This document shows positions 36,315 through 46,526 of a stretch of DNA of 64,000 nucleotides, in pieces. A model generated the notes under the pieces. It did no database searches. It was not told the DNA's origin and saw nothing but the letters and a program-made list of their open reading frames with translations. The DNA is taken from the NCBI GenBank assembly GCA_902787685.1, contig CADAHH010000019.1, positions 62,001 to 126,000 on the forward strand, in the 5' to 3' direction. This DNA comes from an uncultured Eubacteriales bacterium. Lineage in GTDB: Bacteria > Bacillota > Clostridia > TANB77 > CAG-508. Both the position numbers and the translations under genes were made by a program. The number at the start of each line of letters is the position of its first letter. Within the stretch, counting starts at the first letter, position 1.

Positions 36315-38552
36315 ATGAATTTTGATGCATGGAAAGACTTTGAAAAAGGAGAATGGCAAGATGAAATCAATGTGCGTGATTTTATTCAACATAATTATAC
36401 TCCATATGAAGGTGATTCAAGTTTCTTAACTGGACCAACAGATAAAACAAGAGCATTGTGGGCTGAAGTTCTAGACTTATATAAAAAAGAAAAAGAAGCT
36501 CCTGGAGGAGTTTTAGATATTGATACTAAAACAATTTCAACTGTTTCTAGTCACGAGGCAGGTTATATTGATAAAAATCTTGAAGAGATAGTAGGTTTAC
36601 AAACAGATGCACCTTTAAAAAGAGCAATTATGCCTTTTGGAGGTATTAAAATAGTTGAAAAATCATGTGAAGCTTATGGAAGAAAAGTTGACCCTGAAGT
36701 AGATAAAACATTTCACGGGATTAGAAAAACTCATAATGATGGTGTATTTGATGTTTATACTCCAGATGTTAGAAAAGCACGTTCAAATAAGCTCTTAACT
36801 GGGCTACCAGATGGATATGGTCGTGGTAGAATTATTGGTGATTATAGAAGAGTTGCTCTATATGGAGTTGACTTTATTATAGAAGAAAAAAGAGAAGAAT
36901 TAGAACAATTAGATTATGATGATTTAACAGAAAACATCATTCGTCATCGTGAAGAAATATCTGAACAAATCAAAGCATTATTAGAACTTAAAGTGATGGC
37001 TGAAAAATATGGATTTGATATTTCAATGCCAGCAAACAATGCAAAAGAAGCAATTCAATGGTTATATTTTGGATATTTAGCAGCTATAAAAGATCAAAAT
37101 GGTGCAGCAATGAGTTTAGGTAGAACTTCTACATTTTTAGATATATATATACAAAGAGATTTAGATAATGGAACACTCACAGAAGAACAAGCACAAGAAT
37201 TAATGGATCATTTTATTATGAAATTAAGACTAGTTAGATTTTTACGTACACCTGAATATAACGAACTATTTTCTGGAGACCCAGTTTGGGTAACAGAAAG
37301 TATTGGTGGAATGGGAATAGATGGAAGAACATTAGTTACTAAAAATTCATTTAGAGTTCTTCATTCTCTTCAAAATTTAGGACCTGCTCCAGAACCAAAT
37401 TTAACAGTATTATGGTCTACAAGGTTACCTGAAGGATTTAAACATTATACTTCAATGCTATCAATTAAAACTTCTGCAATTCAATATGAAAATGATGATG
37501 TTATGAGAACTACTTTAGGTGATGATTATGGTATTGCTTGTTGTGTTTCTCCAATGAAAATTGGTAAACAAATGCAGTTTTTCGGTGCTCGCGCAAACCT
37601 AGCAAAAACGTTACTTTATGCTATTAATGGTGGTGTTGACGAAGTTAGTAAAAAACAAGTTGCACCAAAATTTGCTCCAATTACATCTGAATATTTAGAT
37701 TTTGCTGAAGTGGTTGAAAAATACGAACAAATGATGGACTATGTTGCAAAAATATATATAAAAGCATTAAATTGTATACACTTTATGCATGATAAATACT
37801 CATATGAAGCAATTGAAATGGCTTTACACGATAAAGATATCTTTCAAACTATGGCATGTGGTATAGCTGGGCTTTCAGTTGCTGCAGACTCACTTTCAGC
37901 TATCAAATATGCTAAAGTTAAAACTATACGTGATGAAAACGGACTTGTTGTTGATTATGAAATTGAAGGTGATTATCCAAAATTTGGAAATGATGATGAT
38001 AGAGTTGATAAAATAGCTGTTGAAATAGTTAAAACATTTATAGAAAAACTTCGTAGACATCCAACATATAAAAACTCAAAACATACTTTATCAATCCTTA
38101 CAATCACTTCAAATGTTGTTTATGGTAAAGCAACAGGAAATACCCCTGATGGTCGTAAAGCAGGAGCTCCATTTGGACCAGGAGCTAACCCTCTTCATGG
38201 TAGAGATACAAATGGTGCATTAGCTGTAATGAATTCTATTGCTAAACTTCCATTTGAAGCAGCTGAAGATGGAATATCTTATACATTTGCAATAACTCCA
38301 TCAACTCTTGGAAAAACACTTGATGATCAAATAGAAAATTTGGTAAATATGTTAGATGGCTTTTTTGCACAAACTGGTCATCACATCAATGTTAATGTTT
38401 TTGATAGAAGCTTATTAGAAGATGCTATGGAACATCCTGAAAAATACCCTCAGCTTACTATTCGTGTTTCAGGATATGCAGTTAAATTCACTTCATTAAC
38501 TAGAGAACAGCAGTTGGATGTTATAAATCGAACAATCCACGAGAAAATCTAA
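36315..38552 (+). CDS. pflB: Formate C-acetyltransferase (pyruvate formate-lyase)
   Basis: About 745 residues of full length. It converts pyruvate and CoA to acetyl-CoA and formate in anaerobic fermentation. Catalytic cysteines are in GIACCVSPM and the glycyl-radical site is RVSGYAVKF near the C-terminus. [20 protein letters not shown] is a family signature. I prefer the ATG at 36315, because AAAGGA abuts the ATG at 36303. The activase gene lies 200 bases downstream beyond a palindromic repeat. All its glycines are encoded by in-frame triplets; there is no CGG. Confidence 0.95.
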   Translation: MNFDAWKDFEKGEWQDEINVRDFIQHNYTPYEGDSSFLTGPTDKTRALWAEVLDLYKKEKEAPGGVLDIDTKTISTVSSHEAGYIDKNLEEIVGLQTDAPLKRAIMPFGGIKIVEKSCEAYGRKVDPEVDKTFHGIRKTHNDGVFDVYTPDVRKARSNKLLTGLPDGYGRGRIIGDYRRVALYGVDFIIEEKREELEQLDYDDLTENIIRHREEISEQIKALLELKVMAEKYGFDISMPANNAKEAIQWLYFGYLAAIKDQNGAAMSLGRTSTFLDIYIQRDLDNGTLTEEQAQELMDHFIMKLRLVRFLRTPEYNELFSGDPVWVTESIGGMGIDGRTLVTKNSFRVLHSLQNLGPAPEPNLTVLWSTRLPEGFKHYTSMLSIKTSAIQYENDDVMRTTLGDDYGIACCVSPMKIGKQMQFFGARANLAKTLLYAINGGVDEVSKKQVAPKFAPITSEYLDFAEVVEKYEQMMDYVAKIYIKALNCIHFMHDKYSYEAIEMALHDKDIFQTMACGIAGLSVAADSLSAIKYAKVKTIRDENGLVVDYEIEGDYPKFGNDDDRVDKIAVEIVKTFIEKLRRHPTYKNSKHTLSILTITSNVVYGKATGNTPDGRKAGAPFGPGANPLHGRDTNGALAVMNSIAKLPFEAAEDGISYTFAITPSTLGKTLDDQIENLVNMLDGFFAQTGHHINVNVFDRSLLEDAMEHPEKYPQLTIRVSGYAVKFTSLTREQQLDVINRTIHEKI

Positions 38553-38557
38553 GCTTT

Positions 38558-38673
38558 GAAAAATAATTGCCATTTGGCTGTGTTAAAACTCATTCAAAAC
38601 GCGGTTTCATACACCACGTATGCGCCCTTGCCTTTTGAATGAGTTTTGCCTTGCCAAATAACAATTCTTTTCA
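38558..38673. repeat. MITE-like modular palindrome between pflB and pflA
   Basis: Outer arms (GAAAAATAATTG..TTTGGC and complement), then TGTGTTAAAA/TTTTGCCTTG, inner arms CTCATTCAAAA/TTTTGAATGAG, and a core CGCGGTTTCATACACC...TATGCGCCCTTGCC. The core is the inverse of that at 14939-15061, but outer and inner arms differ. As an RNA it would form a long hairpin that could separate pflB and pflA expression. Confidence 0.65.
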
Positions 38674-38756
38674 AATTTAATTAATCATTTCGAACATTAG
38701 AAGCTATTTTTAATCTGTAAATATATTTCAATTAAAGTAGCATTAGGAGGTTTCAA

Positions 38757-39489
38757 TTGGAACAAAAAAAATTAGATTTAAGATACTATGCTAAAGTTCA
38801 TTCAATAGAATCTTTTGGAACATTAGATGGTCCAGGCATCAGATTTGTACTATTCTTACAAGGCTGTAGCTTAAAATGTAAATATTGTCATAATCGTGAC
38901 ACTTGGGACATCAATTCAGGATCTTATAAATCATTAGATGATATTTATCATAAAATCATGCATTATAAAAATTATATAAAAAATGGAGGTATTACTGTAA
39001 CAGGCGGAGAACCTCTTTTACAATATCAATTTCTAATTGAATTATTTAAAAAATTAAAGAAAAAAAATATTCACACTTGTATTGATACTTCTCGGGATGG
39101 TTGAATTAACAGATAAAATGAAAGAATTAGTTGATTTAACAGATTTATTTTTACTAGATATTAAACATATAGATCCAATAAAATGTAAAGATTTAGTAGG
39201 ATTTTCAAATGAAAAAGAATTAGCTTTTGCAAAATATTTAAGTGAAATTGGCAAACCAATGTGGATAAGGCAAGTTTTAGTTCCTGGGATTACAGATAAT
39301 AGACAAGATTTATTAAACTTAAAAAGCTTTATTGAATCTTTAAAAACAGTTGAAAAAATCGAAATACTTCCATATCATACATTAGGAAAATATAAGTGGG
39401 ATAATTTAGGTTTAAAATATGAACTAGAAGGCATTCCTTCTGCAACTGATGAAGACGTAAAACGTGCAAAAAGAATTTTGAATTTATAA
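38757..39489 (+). CDS. pflA: Pyruvate formate-lyase activating enzyme, with CGGG +1 site
   Basis: Radical SAM enzyme installing the glycyl radical on PflB, 243 residues. TTG start with AGGAGG six bases upstream. The CxxxCxxC cluster motif CSLKCKYCH and [10 protein letters not shown] are present. In zero frame the gene stops after CIDTS-R-DG. Skipping the C of CGG (39093-39095) gives [16 protein letters not shown], the normal continuation through [12 protein letters not shown] to [11 protein letters not shown]. Zero frame alone would yield 115 residues without the substrate-binding half. As partner of PflB it should be functional, which argues that the site is really recoded. Confidence 0.85.
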
Positions 39490-39533
39490 AACAGTGAGCC
39501 TTAATTTCTAATACAATTTTGTCTCACTGTTTT
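39488..39533. terminator. Bidirectional terminator
   Basis: AAAACAGTGAG and CTCACTGTTTT form an 11-pair stem between the convergent pflA and the membrane-protein gene. Confidence 0.7.
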
Positions 39534-39573
39534 ATAAATTATATTTATTTGATATTTTAATCACATCTATACC

Positions 39574-40686
39574 TTAGTAAATATCGTTTTCCTCTATTAT
39601 ATTCTTGAGCTGTTTACCTAATTCAACCATTCCTTTCATTATGGTATAATTACTTTTGAGTGTATTAATATCTGTACTTTTTTTAAAAATAAATGGGGTT
39701 CCTAATATACTATTATTTATATAAAATTTTATATATATTCCTTTATCTTTTATCTTCAAATTTAAATCAATTTTATATTTATTATAATATTCAATGACTA
39801 TATTTATTATATTATCTATTATTATTTTAAACTCACCAAAAGTTGTATTAAAATCAGTTATAAAATAACGTTCAAAATTAGTATTGTCTATATCTTTTTC
39901 ATTTATTTTACTATTTCTTCTCATACTTAATTGTATAGGTGAAAAAGAATTTATCTTAATATATGAGAACACAAAAGAATCAACTAAAATCTCCGCTTTA
40001 TGTCCTTTATCAATTAAATCTATTTTATTTAAAACGAAAAAATCATCTGTATTATTTTTGCTTATTGTATCCTTTATCGTATATTTATTATATTTAGGCT
40101 CTATAAATCCCACATTAATAAATCTTTTATAGTTATCTTCATCTCCATTAGGATCATATCGTATATTAATATCTATTGATTTTAATAATTCACTTACTAT
40201 TTTTTCTTTATAATAAAAAGTATAGTTTTTTCTTTTATTTTCATATTTTAATACAATGATACCAAATAAAAAGGCTGAACTAAAAAACATTGTAATTCTT
40301 AGTCTTAAATTTAATTCAATACATGCTAAATTTATTATCATTAAAGATAAAAAAGTCACACACATTATTATTAAATATTTAATAGCCTCTTTTCTTTTAT
40401 TCTCTAATTTATTTTTTGATTCATAAAATATATTTTCTAAATCACTATTATCACTATATTCATCACTATCTTTTATTTCATTATGTTTTTGTTTTAATTC
40501 TCTTGGAATTTTAAATATTACATCAAGTATTATACTAATAAAAGTAGCTATTGCACCTATAATTGAAAGTAGAACTATAATAACTATTTCTATCGAAGGA
40601 TAATTTATTTCCATCAGTATTACAGTTAATGATACAAAGAATGTTATCAATAGCATTTTTAACATTATTTTCTTAAAATAGTTCAT
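39574..40686 (-). CDS. DUF3137-like membrane protein
   Basis: About 370 residues. There are two N-terminal helices (MLLITFFVSLTVILM; IVIIVLLSIIGAIATFISII), an acidic cytosolic linker, then two more helices (IKYLIIMCVTFLSLMIINLA; ITMFFSSAFLFGIIVL). The C-terminal domain starts KEKIVSELLKSIDINIRYDP, as in DUF3137 proteins. I use the ATG at 40686 since AAAGGA touches the ATG at 40695. It follows the sensor kinase gene by about 25 bases and may belong to that operon. Function unknown. Confidence 0.6.
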   Translation of the reverse strand: MNYFKKIMLKMLLITFFVSLTVILMEINYPSIEIVIIVLLSIIGAIATFISIILDVIFKIPRELKQKHNEIKDSDEYSDNSDLENIFYESKNKLENKRKEAIKYLIIMCVTFLSLMIINLACIELNLRLRITMFFSSAFLFGIIVLKYENKRKNYTFYYKEKIVSELLKSIDINIRYDPNGDEDNYKRFINVGFIEPKYNKYTIKDTISKNNTDDFFVLNKIDLIDKGHKAEILVDSFVFSYIKINSFSPIQLSMRRNSKINEKDIDNTNFERYFITDFNTTFGEFKIIIDNIINIVIEYYNKYKIDLNLKIKDKGIYIKFYINNSILGTPFIFKKSTDINTLKSNYTIMKGMVELGKQLKNIIEENDIY

Positions 40687-40712
40687 TTTTTTCATTCCTT
40701 TTTATTAAGTTG

Positions 40713-42233
40713 TCAAAAAGGTCCGTCCCCATTGACAACCAAGTCTAATTCAAAATAGAATTCTACCCCGCCTGCAACGTTTTTTACGCCATATTTATTG
40801 CCATAATTATTCATAATTGCTTTTACAAGAGAAAGACCTATTCCATTGCCTCCGCTTTCTCTATTTCTCGATTCATCAATTTTATAAAATCTTTTCCAAA
40901 TTCTATTTATTTCTTCTTCTGAAAACTGTACAAATGTATTAAACACCTTTACTCTAACTTTGTTGTTTTTTTCATCTATTTCATTTTCAATTCTTACTCT
41001 TTTTTCTCCATTTATTTCTATAGCATATTTTATTGCATTTGTTATATAATTTGTTAAAACTTGGTCAATATAAAAATCATCTGCAAATACTATTATTTTT
41101 CCTGAAATATTATTTTCCATTACTACATTCTCTTTATCAACCATAACAGCAGATTTTCTAATTATCTCATTTTCTAATTCTACTAAATCAAATTCTTTAT
41201 TATTAAATTGCATTTTTCCATATTCAAGCTTCATAAGCTCTAATAATTGTTTTACTAGTTTATCCATTTTGGTTGCTTCGTCTAAAATAACTTCTGCATA
41301 AAATTTTCGTGATTCTTCATCAGAATTTACATTTTCTATCAAACCTTCACTATATCCCTGTATTAACGCAATTGGTGTTTTTAATTCATGAGACACATCA
41401 GATATAAAGCTTTTTCTCATTTCATCAATTTGAGATTTTTCTTCTACATCTTTTTCAAGTTCGACATTTGTATTTCTTAACTGATTTATAGTTTTTTCCA
41501 ATTTATCTGATAAGATGTTGATATTTTCTCCTAACATATCAATTTCATCATGAGCTTCAGATGGTTTAAACTTTTGAGAAAAGTTTAAATTTGACATTTT
41601 TTTCGTAATATCATTTAATTCAATTATAGGCTCACTAAATCTTTTTGACACAATAGATAATACTATTCCTCCAATAATAATTACAAATACGGCAATTATA
41701 GATAAAAACTCATTTGATATTTTTACACTTTCTTCAATAGCTGCCACAGGCATTCTTATATATAATTTATATGAATTATCTAATACTGCTGTAAGTATTA
41801 TAAAATTCATATTACTTTTATTATCTTTAAATTTAGTTATTGTATATTTATTGTTTTTTTCTAAAATATTGTTATTAAATCTACCTTCTGGTATTATAGA
41901 TAGAGCTAAATCTTCAATTGCAGAATAAAAATCTGTATTAGAGCTATATATAGTGTTTCCAAAATTATTTTTTATTAATATATTAAAATTATTTTTTAAC
42001 GATATTTTATTTAATTCATCTGATATTGCTGTATCTATATTATCACTGTTATAATAATTGTTAATAACATAATATACATCTATTAATTGATTTTTTTTAT
42101 TAAATTCATAAAATTGTTTTAAAACAAAATTATTTAATAAAATTAATACTGCAATAATAGAAATTACAATTATACAAAGAGACAAAAACAATCTTGTTTT
42201 TATAGATTTAAAGTAATTGATTTTTGTATCCAT
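40713..42233 (-). CDS. Sensor histidine kinase
   Basis: A 506-residue kinase: N-terminal helix, extracytoplasmic sensor of about 150 residues, second helix (FLSIIAVFVIIIGGIVLSIV), HAMP linker, phospho-acceptor SHELKTPIALIQGYSEG, N-box NYITNAIKYA and G-box GGNGIGLSLV. It pairs with the OmpR-type regulator directly upstream. The last residues (VVNGDGPF) are encoded by a copy of a repeat with GTCAAAAAGGTCCGTCC, also seen near 58500 and 58650, so its C-terminus was altered by repeat insertion. Confidence 0.9.
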   Translation of the reverse strand: MDTKINYFKSIKTRLFLSLCIIVISIIAVLILLNNFVLKQFYEFNKKNQLIDVYYVINNYYNSDNIDTAISDELNKISLKNNFNILIKNNFGNTIYSSNTDFYSAIEDLALSIIPEGRFNNNILEKNNKYTITKFKDNKSNMNFIILTAVLDNSYKLYIRMPVAAIEESVKISNEFLSIIAVFVIIIGGIVLSIVSKRFSEPIIELNDITKKMSNLNFSQKFKPSEAHDEIDMLGENINILSDKLEKTINQLRNTNVELEKDVEEKSQIDEMRKSFISDVSHELKTPIALIQGYSEGLIENVNSDEESRKFYAEVILDEATKMDKLVKQLLELMKLEYGKMQFNNKEFDLVELENEIIRKSAVMVDKENVVMENNISGKIIVFADDFYIDQVLTNYITNAIKYAIEINGEKRVRIENEIDEKNNKVRVKVFNTFVQFSEEEINRIWKRFYKIDESRNRESGGNGIGLSLVKAIMNNYGNKYGVKNVAGGVEFYFELDLVVNGDGPF

Positions 42234-42270
42234 TTGAAAACCTTTCCTTTTTCTTTAATTAAATTATATA

Positions 42271-42306
42271 GTTGGAAAAGAATTAAATTTTAGCAAGGCA
42301 AAACGA
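42271..42306. repeat. Half copy of palindrome family 1
   Basis: GTTGGAAAAGAATTAAATTT followed by TAGCAAGGCAAAA, as in the left half of the 57538-57658 copy. The other half is absent. It lies between the response-regulator stop and the kinase start. Confidence 0.6.
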
Positions 42307-42312
42307 AGTTTT

Positions 42313-42999
42313 TCATTTGTTTATGGACGTATCGAATTTATATCCTATACCACGTATAGTCTCAATAAACCTTCCTTTTTTCCCAAGTTTATGCCTAATT
42401 TTTTTGATATGACTATCAATTGTTCTAGAATCACCATAATAATCATAATTCCATACATTATTTAAAATTTTATCTCTTGAAAGAGCAACTTTTTCATTTT
42501 CAACTAAATATTTTAAAAGCTCATATTCTCTTAAACTTAATTCAATCTGTTTTCCATCCACAAATACAGTTCTTGCTGAATCATCTATAACAATTCCTGC
42601 ATAATCTTTGATTTTTTTCTTGTCACCATTTACTCTTTTTAGAATTGCTACAATTCTTGCAACTAAAATTTTTGGGCTAAATGGTTTAGAAATATATTCA
42701 TCTACTCCAAGCTCAAATCCAAAAAGTTCATCTTGTTCTTCTCCTCGTGCGGTAAGCATTATTACTGGGACATTTGACTCTGTTCTAATATTTCTTAAAA
42801 CAGTCCATCCATCAATTTTTGGCATCATAACATCTAATAACACTAAATTTATTTTGTTTTTATTCTCTTGAAATACTTCAATAGCTTCTTCTCCATTTGA
42901 TGCTTCAATTGTATGGCATCCTTCTTTAGATAAAAAATCTTTTATAAGCTTTCTCATCCTTAATTCATCATCCACTATTAATATTGTTGAATCTTCCAT
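42313..42999 (-). CDS. OmpR/PhoB-family response regulator
   Basis: A 228-residue regulator. The receiver domain has ILIVDDELRMRKLI, phospho-acceptor VLLDVMMPKIDG and the conserved lysine in ISKPF. The winged-helix output domain has LSLREYELLKYLVEN and SRTIDSHIKKIRHKLG. It probably forms a two-component system with the kinase at 40713, which starts about 80 bases downstream. The regulated genes are unknown. Confidence 0.93.
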   Translation of the reverse strand: MEDSTILIVDDELRMRKLIKDFLSKEGCHTIEASNGEEAIEVFQENKNKINLVLLDVMMPKIDGWTVLRNIRTESNVPVIMLTARGEEQDELFGFELGVDEYISKPFSPKILVARIVAILKRVNGDKKKIKDYAGIVIDDSARTVFVDGKQIELSLREYELLKYLVENEKVALSRDKILNNVWNYDYYGDSRTIDSHIKKIRHKLGKKGRFIETIRGIGYKFDTSINK

Positions 43000-43037
43000 T
43001 ATTTATCAGGTTTCCTTTCATAAATTACCATCATTTT

Positions 43038-43100
43038 GAAGTAGGATGTGGGAAGTGAGAGGTGGGATTTTCAAGATCTCACTTCTCACTTCTCACCTCA
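43038..43100. repeat. Purine-rich hairpin repeat (family 3)
   Basis: GGGAAGTGAGAGGTGGGATT and a TCTCACTTCTCACTTC arm form a hairpin. Similar GAAGT(T)GGAGGT-type stretches lie at 44531-44585, 45535-45570, 46234-46287 and 47478-47517, always between genes. Probably a degenerate mobile palindrome. Confidence 0.5.
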
Positions 43101-43152
43101 TTAAATCTTAACTTATATTTTTTATTTATTATACTGTTTTTTTGTGTCCAAA

Positions 43153-43971
43153 CTATGAATTCTTTGTATTTGCATTGTGGACAGTTATTTGATTATATGG
43201 TATTGATAATTTGTTTTTGTCTAATTCCAGTTTTATAATTCTATTAGACTGTCTTTTAACCTGATACTTAAATTCTGGTTTGCACATAATCTTTATTTTA
43301 TAAACTAAAGCAGATGAAGCAAATTCATTTAACCCAATATATTTTGCTTCTGCAACATTGTCTAGTTTTTGAATTTGTTTACAAGCTTCATTTAATATCT
43401 TTTCTTGTTTTATAATTTGATCTTCATATGATAATGGAACATCTAGATACAATTCTTCTGAAACTTTTGTTACTTTACTTATATTTCTATTTGCAAAAAC
43501 AAAAACATCTCCTCTTTTTGTATCTAATATTTTTGTTGTTCTAATTCCTAATTGAATAACCTTTCCTTCTATTCCATCAATATTTACAACATCTCCTAAT
43601 GCATAGTAATCATCTGTAATAATATTAATCCCTGAGATTATGTCCTTTAATGGATCTTGTATTGCAAGACCAGCTATAATGGAAACTAAACCTAATCCAG
43701 CAACTATTGAATTTACATTTATACCATATATTTGTAAAATTAAAACTCCTACAATTGCTATAATTATGTATTTTACAATATTGTCAATTAGTTTAATCAT
43801 AGTTTTACTTTTTCTGTCTAATCTCTTATTTTTTTTATCTCTATCTAAGAGTTTATTTATTGCTCTTCCTATAATTTTATAAATAATAATTCCAATTAGT
43901 ATTATAATTATTGCCATTACTATCCTTTTATCTAAAATATCATGTTGTATTGTGTTTAAAAATTCATTCAT
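43153..43971 (-). CDS. mscS: Small-conductance mechanosensitive channel (MscS family)
   Basis: About 272 residues. Three N-terminal helices end in the pore-lining helix SIVAGLGLVSIIAGLAIQDP, followed by the beta domain (DVVNIDGIEGKVIQLGIRTT) and the C-terminal alpha-beta domain. The ATG at 43971 has GGAGG upstream; the TTG at 43986 overlaps that site. It opens under membrane tension to release osmolytes on hypo-osmotic shock. Repeat R1 lies upstream. Confidence 0.9.
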   Translation of the reverse strand: MNEFLNTIQHDILDKRIVMAIIIILIGIIIYKIIGRAINKLLDRDKKNKRLDRKSKTMIKLIDNIVKYIIIAIVGVLILQIYGINVNSIVAGLGLVSIIAGLAIQDPLKDIISGINIITDDYYALGDVVNIDGIEGKVIQLGIRTTKILDTKRGDVFVFANRNISKVTKVSEELYLDVPLSYEDQIIKQEKILNEACKQIQKLDNVAEAKYIGLNEFASSALVYKIKIMCKPEFKYQVKRQSNRIIKLELDKNKLSIPYNQITVHNANTKNS

Positions 43972-44045
43972 ATTTTTTCCTCCCAAGTATTTATATTATT
44001 TCATAAAATTAAGATTTAGTCAATTATATAAAAAACGAAACTAAC

Positions 44046-44183
44046 ATTTTCTAAGCTCCTTATGTCGCAAAGAAAATTTAAGTTTCGCATATTTATCCTA
44101 CACAGTATATCTTATCTGTAGCTCATTCTTCGCACAGCTAAGAAATCTACGTCAAGTCTATCATCTTTCGATGATGACTTTTA
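44046..44183. repeat. Interspersed repeat R1, copy B
   Basis: Identical to copy A over 44083-44183. It starts directly after the rpsU stop codon and could fold as the 3' end of its message. Confidence 0.7.
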
Positions 44184-44191
44184 TCTTTATA

Positions 44192-44359
44192 TTAAAACTT
44201 TCTTTTTCTTGCAGCTTCAGATTTTTTCTTTCTTTTTACACTAGGTTTTTCATAGTGTTCTCTTTTACGATATTCTTGAACAACACCATTTCTAGCGCAT
44301 TCTCTTTTAAATCTTTTTATTGCATCTTCTATATTTCCATCTTTTACATATATTGACAT
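44192..44359 (-). CDS. rpsU: 30S ribosomal protein S21
   Basis: A 55-residue basic protein, [20 protein letters not shown] then the [16 protein letters not shown] segment and a lysine/arginine-rich tail ending AARKRKF. This is S21, which aids initiation on the small subunit. AAGGGGGG lies before the ATG. The gene stands alone between an SSB-like gene and mscS. Confidence 0.95.
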   Translation of the reverse strand: MSIYVKDGNIEDAIKRFKRECARNGVVQEYRKREHYEKPSVKRKKKSEAARKRKF

Positions 44360-44641
44360 TATTTATTCCCCCCTTCCGGTCATACAAAACTGTATGTGGG
44401 ATTTTGTTAGGTCGTATCTTCTTACCTTTTTTACCCGATATACTTTATTATTATACCTCAAATAGCCTATTGCTGTCAAGTGGTATCATGAAGAAATTTT
44501 AATAAAATTGAGATTAAATGTATGACATATGCGGTGAGAGGTGTGAGGTGTGACTTTCAGCTTTCAAGTTCTAACTTCTCACATCCTGCTACACAAAAAA
44601 ACACACTGTTTTAATTAATGAACAGTGTGTCTAGCATCAAA

Positions 44642-45370
44642 TTATACAGCTTCTTCTATATTTTCTTCTTCACTATTATTTTCAGAGTTTTTAACAACTT
44701 CTAAACTTCCAATAGAAACTTCATAAGCTACTTTATTTTCTATAGTTCCATCTTCATATTTCTTTTCATATTGTCTTGATTGAATTCTACCTACTATTTT
44801 TACTTCTGTACCAACTTCTAAGTTTTGACAGAATCTAGCATTTCTTCCCCAAGCAATTGATGGAATATAATCAGATTTATTATATGCTCTATTTACAGCT
44901 AATAAAATATCTGCAATCTCTCTACCAAATGGAGTTTGTCTATAAACAGGTTTTTTGCATATGTATCCAATTAATACAACTTCATTTGTAACTATATCCT
45001 TTCTAGCAAAATCATTTGCGATAATCTCATTACCATTTTCATCAACTTTATGTTCTTGCTCATCTTCTTCAAGCTTTTTAACATCTTTAGCAAAAACTGT
45101 TAAAATTAATCTGTTCTTTTCATTTTCATAACTATTGTAAGATCTAAATTGACCTTTTATAAGTAATGTTGTTCCAATTTGCATCATTTCATCATTAATT
45201 AATCTTTCTGATACTGTAACTGGAATAATATCTTCACTTCCGCTTAAACGTGGTATTTGAAGATCAAAAGAGTAAAAGCTCTCTCCATAAATTTCGTGAC
45301 TAAATCTCTTTTCAGATGTAACCTTTCCAACTAATGTTAAGTTGTTGTTTTCTAAATAATTTGTATCCAA
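44642..45370 (-). CDS. Single-stranded DNA-binding-like protein with two OB folds
   Basis: A 242-residue protein with two SSB-type OB folds in tandem. The first (NLTLVGKVTSEKRFSHEIYG) is divergent; the second has the classical NEVVLIGYICKKPVYRQTP, ADILLAVNRAY and IAWGRNARF. The tail is acidic (ENNSEEENIEEAV), as in SSB C-termini that recruit partners, though without the usual final D-D-x-P-F. It is probably an SSB paralogue for DNA protection or repair. Confidence 0.8.
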   Translation of the reverse strand: MDTNYLENNNLTLVGKVTSEKRFSHEIYGESFYSFDLQIPRLSGSEDIIPVTVSERLINDEMMQIGTTLLIKGQFRSYNSYENEKNRLILTVFAKDVKKLEEDEQEHKVDENGNEIIANDFARKDIVTNEVVLIGYICKKPVYRQTPFGREIADILLAVNRAYNKSDYIPSIAWGRNARFCQNLEVGTEVKIVGRIQSRQYEKKYEDGTIENKVAYEVSIGSLEVVKNSENNSEEENIEEAV

Positions 45371-45598
45371 TTTTAATTCCTCCCTATTTCTTTTTTGGAT
45401 TTATCTATTGTTGCAATTATCTAAAAGTATAATCTCACTTCCAATATTATACAATATTTTTGACGTTTTGTCTACATAAAATGTTAATTTTTTGAAATTT
45501 TTTTGTAATATTTTTGTAATATATGTATTTAAATCCCAACTCACTTCTCACATCCCACCTCTGACCTCCAAAATAAATACTCATAATATTATAAAATT

Positions 45599-46105
45599 CT
45601 AATTATTTTTCAGTCTTTCTCCATACAAACATAATACCGTAAAAATAGCCATAATATTGTATAACTTATTTATATTATGCTTTCTAACGTTTATCGCAAC
45701 CTCTTGTTCTTCAATTATTTGTTCTTTAATCCCTTTAATTTTTCTTTTTACGCATAGTAAAATATTTTCATCTTTTATACTAGAAATTGAAATATCAGAA
45801 TTTGTATTAAATCCATATGTAATAATATTATCTTTTTCTTCTGCAATAAAATCATTATTAATATCAGTATTTATAATTATATAATTTGAATTATTAATTA
45901 TCTTATCGATATTATTTGACCTTTTTAATAATTCTATAATGTTTTCCTTAATAATCAAAACATCAAATTTTACATTTTTTAAATTATCCAAACTTTTTAA
46001 ATTAATGTTAATAACATCATATTTATTTGAAATAGCATATTTATTTATTTCATTTTTTATGAAATTATTATCATTTTCTTTTGCAAAAATACCAATAAAA
46101 GGCAT
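45599..46105 (-). CDS. Uncharacterised protein
   Basis: A 168-residue cytosolic protein with alternating strands and helices: FIGIFAKENDNNFI, SNYIIINTDINN, ITYGFNTNSDISISSIKDEN, then QEVAINVRKHNINKLYNIMA. The ITYGFN-S-D-ISIS block and the following N-x-x-N pattern recall the substrate-binding parts of Mur-ligase-related proteins, without an ATP loop. No function assigned. Convergent repeats lie on both sides. Confidence 0.5.
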   Translation of the reverse strand: MPFIGIFAKENDNNFIKNEINKYAISNKYDVININLKSLDNLKNVKFDVLIIKENIIELLKRSNNIDKIINNSNYIIINTDINNDFIAEEKDNIITYGFNTNSDISISSIKDENILLCVKRKIKGIKEQIIEEQEVAINVRKHNINKLYNIMAIFTVLCLYGERLKNN

Positions 46106-46289
46106 ATTTAATTCCTCTCTTTATTTTGTTTATTACCATCTATGTTTTAATTATATCCGTTTTATTAGCATTTTATACCAGATAAAAATGTATTTTTATT
46201 GAATAAAAAATTGTTAATAAACATTATATTTTGAAGTAGGAAGTTGGAGGTATGAGGCATGAGGTATGAGGTATGAAACTTCCAACTTC

Positions 46290-46478
46290 CTACTCATCAT
46301 TTGATACAATATCAGAAATTGTATTTTCTATATTATTGTTTTGAACTAAATTGCTAGACACCGGCTTAATATCTTCTATATCAGATTTAAAAAAAGAAGA
46401 CACAAAAAAAAGCATAATTATTGTTAATACAGATACTACATATGCATATATTTTTTCTTTATTGATAACAAAAAACAT
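46290..46478 (-). CDS. Small single-pass membrane protein
   Basis: A 62-residue protein with one helix (AYVVSVLTIIMLFFVSSFF) and a hydrophilic, acidic outer tail. The ATG follows GGAGG by six bases; that ribosome-binding site lies in the 3' arm of the tsf terminator hairpin. Function unknown. Confidence 0.6.
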   Translation of the reverse strand: MFFVINKEKIYAYVVSVLTIIMLFFVSSFFKSDIEDIKPVSSNLVQNNNIENTISDIVSNDE

Positions 46479-46479
46479 A

Positions 46480-46520
46480 AAAAACCTCCGATAATAAATT
46501 ATATGTTTATTATCGGAGAT
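46480..46520 (-). terminator. tsf terminator overlapping the next ribosome-binding site
   Basis: CTCCGATAATAAA and TTTATTATCGGAG form a 13-pair stem followed by T6 on the minus strand. Its 3' arm contains the GGAG of the small membrane gene, so termination and translation of that gene are structurally linked. Confidence 0.75.
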
Positions 46521-46526
46521 AAATGA

